Shown: piece after piece, positions 53,150 to 61,800 of the stretch
Layout of the letters: every line of letters begins with the position of its first letter
How positions within the stretch are numbered: the first letter of the stretch is position 1
Assembly (NCBI GenBank): GCA_002238485.1
Contig: MPMG01000009.1
Coordinates: forward strand, 82,566-146,565
Reading direction: 5' to 3'
Length of the DNA: 64,000 nt
Source: Chloroflexi bacterium bin20
Lineage (GTDB): Bacteria; Chloroflexota; Anaerolineae; Aggregatilineales; Phototrophicaceae
Translations under genes and position numbers: made by a program
Notes under the pieces: generated by a model
Database searches by the model: none
Seen by the model: only the letters and a program-made list of their open reading frames with translations
What the model was told of the DNA's origin: nothing

Positions 53150-54022
53150 ATGGAGAATGCGGCGATGATCCCCGAAGCAATCGGCAAGCACGACAGCCAC
53201 CTGGCAGCGCAAGTATGCAATTATCTGCGCTCGGCACAGCCCGAAAGCATCAGCCTGGCGCAACTGGGTGAGCGCTTTCACCTCAGCCCCGGCCATTTGC
53301 AGCGCATAGTCAAACGGGCGACCGGCTTTACACCGCGCGAATATGCGGCGAAGCTGCGGCTGGAGGCTTTTAAGACAGAAGTGCGGGATGGCAGGCGCAT
53401 CACCGATGCAATCTATGCCGCCGGCTACAGCTCGACAAGTCGCTTGTACGAACACAGCGACCGGCAACTCGGCATGACGCCCACAGCTTACCGCGAACGT
53501 GGCGCGGGCTTGACGATTTTCTACAGCGTGCTGCCCTGTCCGCTGGGCTGGCTGCTGGTTGGCGCGACCGACCGCGGCATCTGCAAGCTGAGTCTGGGCG
53601 ACGAAAGCGCCGTGCTGATCGCCGACTTCGAAGAAGAATTCGCCAATGCCGAGCGGCTGTGCGACGATGAGGGCCTGGGCCTTTGGACTACGCAGGTCAT
53701 CGCCTGGCTAAATGGCTGGCAGCCGGCGCTGGACTTGCCGCTGGATCTGCGCGCGACAGCTTTTCAGCATCGAGTCTGGGCAGCCTTGCAAGCCATCCCG
53801 GTCGGCGAGACGCGCAGCTACAGCGATATTGCCGCGGCCATCGGCCAGCCCAAAGCGACTCGCGCCGTGGCACAGGCTTGCGCGCGCAATCCGGTCGCCC
53901 TGGTCATCCCCTGTCACCGCGTCCTGCGTAAAGATGGCAAGCTTGGTGGTTATCGCTGGGGCATTGAACGCAAGCAACAGCTGCTTGAATCAGAAGCGCG
54001 CCACAAGAACGATCTTTCTTAA
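53150..54022 (+). CDS. ada: AraC-type HTH fused to O6-methylguanine methyltransferase (Ada-like)
   Basis: This 290-residue protein combines an N-terminal AraC-type DNA-binding domain (about 15-117) with a methylguanine-DNA methyltransferase domain whose acceptor is Cys255 in IPCHRVL. It would repair O6-alkylguanine by suicidal transfer and act as a regulator. It lacks the N-terminal zinc-binding Ada domain that senses methylphosphotriesters in E. coli Ada. A second start at 53165 (after GGAG) is possible. It follows the selenoprotein by 75 bases on the same strand. Confidence 0.88.
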   Translation: MENAAMIPEAIGKHDSHLAAQVCNYLRSAQPESISLAQLGERFHLSPGHLQRIVKRATGFTPREYAAKLRLEAFKTEVRDGRRITDAIYAAGYSSTSRLYEHSDRQLGMTPTAYRERGAGLTIFYSVLPCPLGWLLVGATDRGICKLSLGDESAVLIADFEEEFANAERLCDDEGLGLWTTQVIAWLNGWQPALDLPLDLRATAFQHRVWAALQAIPVGETRSYSDIAAAIGQPKATRAVAQACARNPVALVIPCHRVLRKDGKLGGYRWGIERKQQLLESEARHKNDLS

Positions 54023-54056
54023 GCTGCAGAGCTTGGCTGCATCGGAGACTACCTAG

Positions 54057-54692
54057 ATGACTCATCGTTCGCTGCATGTGCTTGTTTTGGTCGCCGTACT
54101 CTATGTCGCAGTGCAGATGCTGGCAGATATCGCCGGCCTGCGCATTGTGTCCATCGCGGGCTTCAGCATTGCTGGCGGCACATTGATCTATCCCGTCACA
54201 TTCACCCTTCGCGATATGGTGCACAAGGTGTCCAGCGCCAGCATTGCTCGCCTGCTGATCTTCGCTTCTGGCGCGATCAACCTGTTCATGGCCGGTTTGT
54301 TATGGCTGGTTTCGCAGCTGCCGCCCGACCTGGGGGTTGGTGAACAAGCCGAATTTGGCATGGTGCTGGCGCCGGTGGTGCGCATCTCGCTGGCATCCAT
54401 CATCGCCGAGATCATCTCTGAGTTGATCGACACCGAGATTTATGAGCTTTGGGTCAAGCGATTCGAGCAACGCTGGCAATGGGGACGGGTGCTGGCCAGC
54501 AATGCCATCAGCGTGCCGGTCGATACGGTGCTCTTCACGGTGATCGCCTTTGCGGGCCTGCTGCCCAACGCGGTGCTTGTCGGCTTGTTTGTGTCGAATA
54601 TGCTGATGAAGACCATCATCACATTCATCTCGATTCCAGGCATCTACCTGGTCAAAGAGCAGCGCGTAGACCTGGGCAAGGCAAGCGGCTGA
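54057..54692 (+). CDS. VUT family (DUF165/QPTR-type) transporter, copy 1
   Basis: This 211-residue membrane protein has about six hydrophobic helices and the family segment YPVTFTLRDMVHKV (about 43-56), matching VUT/YhhQ-type proteins, some of which import queuosine precursors. A GGAG site precedes the start. A close paralog follows. Substrate identity is uncertain because the helices are its only strong feature. Confidence 0.78.
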   Translation: MTHRSLHVLVLVAVLYVAVQMLADIAGLRIVSIAGFSIAGGTLIYPVTFTLRDMVHKVSSASIARLLIFASGAINLFMAGLLWLVSQLPPDLGVGEQAEFGMVLAPVVRISLASIIAEIISELIDTEIYELWVKRFEQRWQWGRVLASNAISVPVDTVLFTVIAFAGLLPNAVLVGLFVSNMLMKTIITFISIPGIYLVKEQRVDLGKASG

Positions 54693-54743
54693 GGCTGGCT
54701 GTGCTACAATGCGAGCAGGCGCAGAATAGTAGCGAGGTGAGTC

Positions 54744-55385
54744 ATGTCCATCCGTAATCTGCACATCCTGATTCTGGTCAGCGTTGCTTATGTGGCAGCG
54801 CAGATGGTTGCCGACATATCCAACCTGCGCAATTTGACGCTTTTTGGATTCGCCGTCTCTGGTTTCTCTATCGCCTATCCGCTGACCTTCACCCTGCGCG
54901 ATATGGCGCACAAACTGGCTGGACCGCATGTCGCGCGCACGCTCATCATCGCCGCCGCTGTGATCTATCTGGTCGTGCAAGCATTCTTCACCATCATTTC
55001 CGGTCTGCCGCCCCAGATGAGCGAAGCCGAACGCATCTCTCTGGGCGAGCTGCTGACGCCGGAATGGCGCTTTTTGCTGGCAGCTGTGCTGGCATCGGTG
55101 ATCAGCCAACTGGTCGATACCGAGGTCTATACCCGTTGGGTGCAGCGCTTCGGACAAGAAAAGCAATGGGGGCGCGTATTGGCCAGCAACATCATCAGCA
55201 TCCCGTTGGACCGCGTCCTCTTCCTGGTTCTGGCGCTGGCAGGCACAGTGTCCACAGATGGCTTGCTCGAGCTCTTCATCGGCACGACCATCGTGCGGCT
55301 GATCTTCGGCATCATCACCATCCCGGGCATCTACCTGGTCGAGGAGCATTCCGAAGACTGGGTCAAGCTGGCGCAGATCAAATAG
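54744..55385 (+). CDS. VUT family (DUF165/QPTR-type) transporter, copy 2
   Basis: This 213-residue paralog shares YPLTFTLRDMAHKL and IDTE/VDTE-like segments with the previous gene. The paralogs start with the same pattern (HILILVSVAYVAAQM) and both end in an IPGIYLV segment. AGGTGAG precedes the start. Tandem duplication followed by divergence is likely. Confidence 0.78.
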   Translation: MSIRNLHILILVSVAYVAAQMVADISNLRNLTLFGFAVSGFSIAYPLTFTLRDMAHKLAGPHVARTLIIAAAVIYLVVQAFFTIISGLPPQMSEAERISLGELLTPEWRFLLAAVLASVISQLVDTEVYTRWVQRFGQEKQWGRVLASNIISIPLDRVLFLVLALAGTVSTDGLLELFIGTTIVRLIFGIITIPGIYLVEEHSEDWVKLAQIK

Positions 55386-55416
55386 AGATTGCCCCCATCG
55401 GTCTCTCATTCAGCGT

Positions 55417-55449
55417 TGTAGGGGCGAGCCATTGGCTGGCCCGTTTTCC
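55417..55449. repeat. TGTAGGGGCGA-type interspersed repeat, copy 3
   Basis: TGTAGGGGCGAGCCATTGG followed by CTGGCCCGTTTTCC is related to copies at 7947-7981 and 21024-21095, in an intergenic gap. Confidence 0.5.
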
Positions 55450-55493
55450 CCAACAGCGCACCGAACAACACGAGAACACCCAGCACAAGGACC

Positions 55494-55515
55494 TTCCTCT
55501 GTGTCTTTGTGGATG
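55494..55515. repeat. CACAGAGG-type interspersed repeat, short copy
   Basis: TTCCTCTGTGTCTTTGTGGA is a fragment of the repeat seen at 31961-32002, between the VUT and PD40 genes. Confidence 0.4.
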
Positions 55516-55575
55516 AGATCCGCATGACTAGTTTGGTGCTACGCAGATGTGGAGTTTGCATAAATTTGGGCAGAC

Positions 55576-56454
55576 TCAGCAACACCAAGCCAGCGCATCG
55601 GCATCCATCCCGCCCAGATTCAGCCGGGTCAACGCGCCAGTGTGTACATCCACGCGCATAATCCGCGACGAGCCATCCACCGAGCGCGCAAATGTGACCG
55701 CCCGTCCATCTGGCGTCCACTGCGGCAGGCTGTCATAGCGCGTATCCACCACCAGCGGCTCGACTTGCAACGTGTCCAGCTGCAGCAGGTATATGCCCGA
55801 TGCGCCATCCCGCCGCGAAGCAAAAGCGATCCGCGTGCCATCTGGCGACCAGACCGGCGAATTATCCGGCGCGCGATGTGTTGTCAGCTGCTGCACTGCG
55901 CCCGTTTCCAACTCAAGCGTATACAAATCCCAGCCGCCGCCACGATTAGAAGTGAAGACCAGCGACCTGCCGTCGGGACTCCAGTCTGGTTCGCGGTCGC
56001 CTGCGCCAGACGAGGTGATGCGCCGCAAGCCGCTGCCATCTGGCTGGACGAGGTAGATGCTGGTATCGCCCGTCTGGTTGCTGGAGAATGCGATATGCGC
56101 GCCATCGGGCGACCACGCAGGCGACTCGGCAATGGCGATAGCCGTTGTCAAGCTGGTTTCTCGGTCGCGAAGCAAGTCATAGACGACAATTTCGCTGCCA
56201 TATTGCAGCAGCTTGGTCAAAGCCAGCCGCGATCCATCGGGCGAAAAAGCGGGTTCCGTCAAAATGTTGGCGGGCAAGCTCCGCTGCAAATCCTGTGTCA
56301 GGTCGTGCACGATGATGATGGGCAAGCCCGTTTCCAACGTCATGTAGGCGACCATAGACGCGGGAAATGCCGCTGCCAGCAGAAAACGCAGCACAATCGC
56401 CAGCAGCGCCAGCCCAAACAGCGCCGCGCCCAGCTTCAGATAGCCGCCGCGCAT
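55576..56454 (-). CDS. TolB-like protein with PD40 beta-propeller repeats
   Basis: This 292-residue protein has an N-terminal membrane helix or uncleaved signal (about 8-28) followed by five PD40 repeats, each with a SPDG core (SPDGSRLALT, SPDGAHIAFS, SPDGRSLVFT, SPDGTRIAFA, TPDGRAVTFA). It should form a propeller outside the membrane, as in TolB-like proteins. Function unknown. Its start overlaps the end of the monooxygenase gene by 19 bases. Confidence 0.8.
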   Translation of the reverse strand: MRGGYLKLGAALFGLALLAIVLRFLLAAAFPASMVAYMTLETGLPIIIVHDLTQDLQRSLPANILTEPAFSPDGSRLALTKLLQYGSEIVVYDLLRDRETSLTTAIAIAESPAWSPDGAHIAFSSNQTGDTSIYLVQPDGSGLRRITSSGAGDREPDWSPDGRSLVFTSNRGGGWDLYTLELETGAVQQLTTHRAPDNSPVWSPDGTRIAFASRRDGASGIYLLQLDTLQVEPLVVDTRYDSLPQWTPDGRAVTFARSVDGSSRIMRVDVHTGALTRLNLGGMDADALAWCC

Positions 56455-57665
56455 GGGACGGTTGTGGGGAAATGCCGCCGCTTCAGATGAGCGCGCAGTT
56501 GATCGGCGGCGATCTGCGCTTCGACGCCCATATTGTAGAAAGCGCCGCGCCCTTTATAGAACACGCCGACCAGATAAAGTCCCGGATGCCCCAAAATCTG
56601 CCGGCCATTGGGATGCTGGCTGGTATCGCGCAGGGGCCAGCCGCGCGCGCCATTCGGTCCAATATCCCAATCGCAGCCTGCTTCGGGATACACAACCGCT
56701 TGACTGAATTGCATGTCGATATCCAGGTATTGATGCAGCACGGGCAGGTAACCGGTCGCCATGATAACCATGTCTAGCTCGAGCTGCTTTCCGTCCGCCA
56801 ATGCTGCGCCGCGGGCATGAAATCGCAGGGGATGCCGCGCTGGCACGACCTGCCCCTCGCGCAAGGCATTCAGCAATTCTGGTCCACGATAGCCGACTGC
56901 GCTGCCGGTTTGAGCGGGCGCCGACCACAAGCCGAATTCAGCCTGGTTGTATTCGATCGCGCCGGTGTGGCGCTGCAGCCAGGCACAGAACTTGGCGGGC
57001 AGCTGCTCGCCCAACAGCATCCACAAATGACGCGGGAAGCCATAAGGATAGCGAGGACGCGAATCCACGCCGCTGCGAATCGACAGCCAGACGAAGCCGC
57101 CAGCCGCCTCGGGACCCGCAGCCACAGCGATATCCGTGCCACTGGGTCCGTTGCCGACCACCAAGACACGTTTGCCCCGCACTTGCCGCGGATCACGAAA
57201 ATCGCGTGAATGGATGATCTCGCCGCCAAAGTCCGACAGGCCTTCAATCTGCGGCAGCTGCGGATTGTCAAACACCCCCGTGGCCGGGATGACAGCGCGA
57301 TAGCTGTGCGTGCCTTCGCTGCTTTCGACTTGCCAGCAGCCATCCCGGCGCGGCGCGACTCGATATACCTCCATGCCATATTCAATTGGCAACTGCTGCT
57401 CGGCTGTCCAGGCGACCAGATGTTGATGATATTGCCTGGCGGTGGCGTACATTCCCCAGTGCAGCGGAAACTTGCGCCCGGGCAGGTGGCTATAAAAGCG
57501 CGAGGTATTCAGCCGCAGCGAGGGATAAAGGTTGCCCCAGGTGGGCGCGAGAGTCTGCGTGCGTTCGATGATGCGGTAGTCGATGCCCGCCTGCGCGAGC
57601 GCAAACGCGGCGTTGATGCCAGCAGGGCCCGCCCCAATCACCAGCACATCGGCGATCGGGTTCAT
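56436..57665 (-). CDS. Flavin-containing monooxygenase-like protein
   Basis: This 409-residue protein carries the FAD-binding GAGPAG at 11-16, a central BVMO/FMO-like FGGEIIHSRDF motif, a second NADPH-type GNGPSG near residue 170, and the C-terminal ATGYLPVL. It would oxygenate a small substrate using FAD and NADPH. The exact substrate is unknown. The ATG at 57665 overlaps the stop of the upstream TIR-like gene (ATGA). Confidence 0.85.
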   Translation of the reverse strand: MNPIADVLVIGAGPAGINAAFALAQAGIDYRIIERTQTLAPTWGNLYPSLRLNTSRFYSHLPGRKFPLHWGMYATARQYHQHLVAWTAEQQLPIEYGMEVYRVAPRRDGCWQVESSEGTHSYRAVIPATGVFDNPQLPQIEGLSDFGGEIIHSRDFRDPRQVRGKRVLVVGNGPSGTDIAVAAGPEAAGGFVWLSIRSGVDSRPRYPYGFPRHLWMLLGEQLPAKFCAWLQRHTGAIEYNQAEFGLWSAPAQTGSAVGYRGPELLNALREGQVVPARHPLRFHARGAALADGKQLELDMVIMATGYLPVLHQYLDIDMQFSQAVVYPEAGCDWDIGPNGARGWPLRDTSQHPNGRQILGHPGLYLVGVFYKGRGAFYNMGVEAQIAADQLRAHLKRRHFPTTVPCAAAI

Positions 57666-58276
57666 GGGCTGGGCTGCCATGACATGGCTGTGGCGGTGCC
57701 GCGCACATAAAAGAGCAGGCGCGTGGGCGCTGCTTCGTAAGTCGCGGCGAAGTTCATGGCGTCGGCAGTGCTGCGCGGCTGCACAGATTCTAAAGTCTCG
57801 CGGATCAAGCCATCGATCCACTGCGCCTGAAAAGTGGCTTCTTCGTTGTATTCGGCGACCGGAAAAGCCACCAGGCCAGCTGACATGCCCGCTATCGCCA
57901 GGCAGAACATGACGGCTGCGATGCCCGCGAAGACCATCAGCGCGCGCCGATTGGCCTTGCGGATGTCACGGCGGCGACCCACCAACTCATTTGCGCGCTT
58001 CAGCAGCAGATCGCTCTGATAGCCAGCGCGGAAGTCCAGCGGTCGCAGCATCGCCAAGGCCGGCGGCAGATCAAAATCGTCCGTCACGATCGGCAGAATG
58101 GGACTGCCCTGCTGTTGCGCCCGCGCGATTTCGCTTTGCACAGACGGTTCTGCCAGCGCGGTAGCCGATGCCAACACGATGAGCAGCGCTTGCGACTGTG
58201 TTGCCTGGTGGCTCAAGTCGGCGCGGATTCTGTGGGCGAGCGCCTGGTCGGCGGGCGAATAGGTGATGCGAATCAT
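57662..58276 (-). CDS. TIR-like domain protein with a membrane helix
   Basis: This 204-residue protein begins with a TIR-like domain (1 to about 90): IRITYSPADQALAHRIR, ALLIVLASATALAEPSVQSE and ILPIVTDDFDLP, where the Glu of QSE is at the usual NADase position. A membrane helix (about 113-137) and an extra-cytoplasmic C-terminal 65 residues follow. It may sense or signal at the membrane. The NADase activity is not demonstrated. It starts an operon with the monooxygenase and PD40 genes. Confidence 0.65.
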   Translation of the reverse strand: MIRITYSPADQALAHRIRADLSHQATQSQALLIVLASATALAEPSVQSEIARAQQQGSPILPIVTDDFDLPPALAMLRPLDFRAGYQSDLLLKRANELVGRRRDIRKANRRALMVFAGIAAVMFCLAIAGMSAGLVAFPVAEYNEEATFQAQWIDGLIRETLESVQPRSTADAMNFAATYEAAPTRLLFYVRGTATAMSWQPSP

Positions 58277-58342
58277 GGCTTTGCGCGCAACTCGTAACCA
58301 GGCGGCGAATGGATGCCTATTGTCGCAGACTCCCGCCGGGAT

Positions 58343-59050
58343 TTACAGGGCAACCATATTGCGCTTCACATCCACAGACTGCGCCGCAGCCAGCGCCTGC
58401 GGATCGCCGATGGGCAGCCACCACGACGACTCTACAAGCTCGACCCGCTGCGTGCGCGCGATGGCTGTAACCATATCTGTCAATTCGACCTCGCCACGCA
58501 CAGACGGCGCAGGCGCGCAGTCAAAAATGCTCGGTTGCAGCTTGTACGCGCCGATGTTGCAAGGCGCGGACGATGGATACCGTCCGGCTGGCGGTTTTTC
58601 GTCTATGCCGATGAAGTCGCCCTGGTCATCAAGCTGGATCACGCCATATCGCGGGTAGTCGGCGCGCTGCATGGACAAGATGCCATACTCCGCCCGGCTC
58701 AAGGCGAGCAGCGCAGCCCGCGGGAAGAGATCATCGCCATTGATTACCAGAAAGTCTTCGCTGCGCAGATGCGGGCGGCAGCAGCGCAAGGCATGCCCCG
58801 TGCCCAACGGCGCCGGCAGCTGTTCCACCAGCGCATAGTCGGCGAAGACGCGCTGCCCAGCCATAAAATCGGCGATCTGTTCTTTGAGATAATGGACGAC
58901 CACGAGCACGCGCCGCACGATGCCACGCAGGCTGTACAAGGACCATTCCAACAGCGGTCGGTCATGCAGATGCAGCAGCGGCTTGGGCGTCTCCAAGGTC
59001 AGTGGGCGCATGCGTTTGCCCTGCCCCGCCGCCAGGATTATGCCTTCCAC
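58343..59050 (-). CDS. Nucleotidyltransferase (sugar-1-phosphate NTP transferase type)
   Basis: This 235-residue protein is a GT-A-fold NTP transferase for sugar-1-phosphates. Key segments are ILAAGQGKRMRPLTLETPKP at the N-terminus, VINGDDLF at about 96-103 and the substrate region YGVIQLDDQGDFIGIDEKP. It would make an NDP-sugar precursor for glycans. It lies 12 bases behind the acidic-protein gene. Confidence 0.87.
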   Translation of the reverse strand: MEGIILAAGQGKRMRPLTLETPKPLLHLHDRPLLEWSLYSLRGIVRRVLVVVHYLKEQIADFMAGQRVFADYALVEQLPAPLGTGHALRCCRPHLRSEDFLVINGDDLFPRAALLALSRAEYGILSMQRADYPRYGVIQLDDQGDFIGIDEKPPAGRYPSSAPCNIGAYKLQPSIFDCAPAPSVRGEVELTDMVTAIARTQRVELVESSWWLPIGDPQALAAAQSVDVKRNMVAL

Positions 59051-59062
59051 AGCAATGCGCGC

Positions 59063-59584
59063 TCAGCGCAGTTCATCGTAATAGGCGCTGTCGCCGTCGT
59101 CTTCTTCGACGAATCCGCCCTCGCGGTAAGACGGGATGATGGCATCGTCTTCGCCATACAAATCGTGGTAGCTTTCAATATCCTCATCGTCCAGGTCATA
59201 GCCTTCGTCATCCAGCTCTGCATCGTCCAACTCAATATCGACAAAGTCTTCCAGCAGCGATTCGTCTTCGTCCAGCAGATCGTCGGTGGCGCCCTGCCCA
59301 TCGTCAAGCTCGGCTTCATCGGCATCGTCCAAGCCTTCCAGCGAGACCAGCTCGGGATTGTCCAGCTCGGCCAACAGCGAGAGGGCGGACTGCGGCAAGT
59401 CGTCGGTCGGGACGAGCAGGCTGTCGTCCAGTTCTTCGTTATCCAGCGCCGCCAGTTCTTCTGCCGAAGGTTCGCCGATGTCGTCCAGATTGGTGTTTGC
59501 GCCCACCCGCAACAAATCAAGCAGGGACTTGCCTGGCGAATCATTATCAGGTGGCGCAATTGGCAAGAGCGGCTGGCTGGACAT
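59063..59584 (-). CDS. Highly acidic low-complexity protein
   Basis: The 173-residue product is not recognised. It is very rich in Asp, Glu and Leu, with short DDL/LDD repeats from about residue 45 to 150, and is probably largely disordered. It may be a charge-mediated binding partner. It is on the same strand as and just upstream of the nucleotidyltransferase. Confidence 0.55.
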   Translation of the reverse strand: MSSQPLLPIAPPDNDSPGKSLLDLLRVGANTNLDDIGEPSAEELAALDNEELDDSLLVPTDDLPQSALSLLAELDNPELVSLEGLDDADEAELDDGQGATDDLLDEDESLLEDFVDIELDDAELDDEGYDLDDEDIESYHDLYGEDDAIIPSYREGGFVEEDDGDSAYYDELR

Positions 59585-59612
59585 GGTCGCCTGTCTTCGT
59601 TCAATGATGTGG

Positions 59613-60188
59613 TTACAGGATACCGTTCACTATACCGCAAAAATAGCCGTGCAATCGCAAATCATCAGTCAATTCGGGATGAAAAGCGGTCGCCAACAGA
59701 TGCCTTTGCCGCACAGCCACGATGCGTCCATCATCCAAACAGGCCAGCACATTGACCGACGCCTCTACAGCCGTGACGACTGGCGCGCGAATGAAGACAG
59801 CATGAAAAGGCGGGTCGCCGATCTCCGCAATTGCCAGGTCTGTTTCGAAGCTATGGATCTGCCTGCCAAATGCGTTGCGGTCGACAGTGATATCCATCGA
59901 GCCGAGGATCGGCTGCTGCTCGATGCCGATGTCCTTCGCCAGGAAGATCATGCCAGCGCAGGTGCCCCAGGTCGGCTTGGCAGCAGCGAATTGACGCAGC
60001 GGCTTGATCAAGCCATAGGCGCTGGCCAGCTTGCCAATGGTCGTGCTTTCGCCACCGGGGATGATCAAGCCATCAAGCTCTGCCAGCTGATGCGGCAGCC
60101 GCACTTCGACCGCTGTCACGCCCAGATTCGCCAGCATTTTGTTGTGTTCGATGAAAGCGCCTTGCAAAGCGAGTACGCCGATTTTCAT
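59613..60188 (-). CDS. pdxT: Pyridoxal 5'-phosphate synthase glutaminase subunit
   Basis: This 191-residue protein is the PdxT glutaminase that supplies ammonia to PdxS for PLP synthesis. Nucleophile Cys77 in GTCAGM and the His170/Glu172 pair in HPELTDD complete a class I triad; GVLALQGAF and PGGESTT are typical. The start at 60188 is set by the family MKIGVLALQG. The synthase partner pdxS is not seen in the window, which is unusual for this pair. Confidence 0.93.
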   Translation of the reverse strand: MKIGVLALQGAFIEHNKMLANLGVTAVEVRLPHQLAELDGLIIPGGESTTIGKLASAYGLIKPLRQFAAAKPTWGTCAGMIFLAKDIGIEQQPILGSMDITVDRNAFGRQIHSFETDLAIAEIGDPPFHAVFIRAPVVTAVEASVNVLACLDDGRIVAVRQRHLLATAFHPELTDDLRLHGYFCGIVNGIL

Positions 60189-60269
60189 AGCTGCCCCTGC
60201 TGTGGATCGTGTCGGCAGATTCAACCACATCTGCTCGCCGATACACAGGGCGCGCTCGGTTGGATCGGG

Positions 60270-60950
60270 CTAGCTGTCTTCGACATGCACGCGGATCAGG
60301 CGCGCCAGGCTGTGCCCGATGATACGGAATTCTCGCTCGAGCTTCAACTGCATGGGGCCATCAAAAGGCGCGACATGGATGAGTTCGCAAGGCTGCCCGG
60401 GCAGCAGTCCCAGCGCTTCAATGTAGGCCAGTCGGTCGGATTCTCTTGTCATCACGCGGCTGATGCGGATGCGCGCGGCATGTTTCAGTTGCGCCAGCGG
60501 CACATCGCTTTGCTGCGGCAACGTGCCGTCGGCGGCCGGGATCGGCTCGCCATGCGGACAAGTCCTGGGCGCGCCCGTCATCTGCTCCATGCGCGCGACG
60601 ACCTTGTCGCTCAGTCCGTCGCTCAGTCGCTGCGCCTCGGCATGCACATCCAGCCAACTGATGTCCATGGCTTGCACCAGGAAGACTTCGGCGATGCGCT
60701 GGCGGCGGATGTGCTTGAGGGCGACCACGCGCCCGGCTTCCGTAATGGCGATGCCCTGATAGGGTTTGTGCCTCAGCAAGCCCAAATCGTGCAGGCGATT
60801 CACCATGCGGTTGACAGCAGGCGGACTGATATCCAGCGCCTCGGACAACTGCGAACTGCCGACGTGCCCGGTCTGCTGCGGCTGCCGATCCAGCAGGCGA
60901 ACGATCTCCGCCAGATAGGCGCGCATTTTGCTGCTGAGTTCGGTGGCCAT
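60270..60950 (-). CDS. DtxR/MntR-type metal-dependent regulator
   Basis: This 226-residue protein resembles DtxR-family repressors that respond to iron or manganese. The winged helix (about 10-70) is followed by the metal-binding HAEAQRLSDGLSDKV and CPHGEPIP, then a FeoA-like C-terminal domain from about 145. Ligands are complete by eye. It lies just downstream of the phosphoesterase gene on the same strand, whose control it may share. Confidence 0.87.
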   Translation of the reverse strand: MATELSSKMRAYLAEIVRLLDRQPQQTGHVGSSQLSEALDISPPAVNRMVNRLHDLGLLRHKPYQGIAITEAGRVVALKHIRRQRIAEVFLVQAMDISWLDVHAEAQRLSDGLSDKVVARMEQMTGAPRTCPHGEPIPAADGTLPQQSDVPLAQLKHAARIRISRVMTRESDRLAYIEALGLLPGQPCELIHVAPFDGPMQLKLEREFRIIGHSLARLIRVHVEDS

Positions 60951-60962
60951 GCTGCGCGGGGG

Positions 60963-61694
60963 CTAGACGCCGTGTTCCAGGCGCGTCACCAAGCGCTCGG
61001 GCAAGCGGTATTCGCGCATGCGTCCCTGTACATCCCGAATATCGTAGGGGATGCGCCGATGTTCAAACAAGCCACGTTCCAGATCGAGGATGGCATACGC
61101 GGCATCCGGATTTTGATCGCGCGGCTGGCCGATGCTGCCGGGATTGATGATCTGACGATTGCCATTCAACGCGTGCTTGCTGAAATAACGCGGCGAGTCC
61201 GTGCGCGCTTCGCCCGTCCCATTCACTTCGCTGTAGATGATCGGCTGATGCGTATGCCCCACCAGACAATAGGGCGTGTCGAAATGCAGGAAGTTGATCG
61301 CGGCGATGGCTGGCTCCAAGATGTATTCCCAGATCGGTTCGCGCGGGCTGGCATGCACCAATGTGTACTCGCCGATGACAAAGGCGACAGGCAGAGCTTC
61401 GAGAAATCGCGTGTTTTCGGCTGTGAGCGCGTCGCGCGTCCATTCGGCGGCACGGCGGGCATCGGGATTGAACGTGCGCACATCCAGCCGTTCCAGCGCC
61501 GCCCAGTCGTGGTTGCCCGCCAGACACAGCATGGGCAACTCTTGCAGCCGTTCCACGCATTCGTTGGGGTCGGGCCCATATCCGACTACATCGCCAAGGC
61601 ACCAGACAAAATCCCACTCGCCTTGGCAGTCTTTCAGCACTGTCTCGAAAGCGGTGAGATTGGCGTGAATGTCGGATATGACCAGGATGCGCAT
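60963..61694 (-). CDS. Metallophosphoesterase
   Basis: This 243-residue protein has the motifs ISDIHANLTAF, CLGDVVGYGPDPNEC, GNHDWA, a VHASPREP histidine, GHTHQP and NPGSIGQPRD, forming a two-metal site in the calcineurin-like fold. It is related to the enzyme at 33537-34307 but longer motif blocks suggest a different substrate. It precedes the DtxR-type gene by 12 bases. Confidence 0.9.
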   Translation of the reverse strand: MRILVISDIHANLTAFETVLKDCQGEWDFVWCLGDVVGYGPDPNECVERLQELPMLCLAGNHDWAALERLDVRTFNPDARRAAEWTRDALTAENTRFLEALPVAFVIGEYTLVHASPREPIWEYILEPAIAAINFLHFDTPYCLVGHTHQPIIYSEVNGTGEARTDSPRYFSKHALNGNRQIINPGSIGQPRDQNPDAAYAILDLERGLFEHRRIPYDIRDVQGRMREYRLPERLVTRLEHGV

Positions 61695-61800
61695 GAATGC
61701 TCTTCTCGACGCACGGTATCGTCTCGCATCTTATCATGCTTTAGCAGCCAGCGCGACAGGCGGCGACCCAACATGCCCTGATATAGCCGCGCAAGAAATC

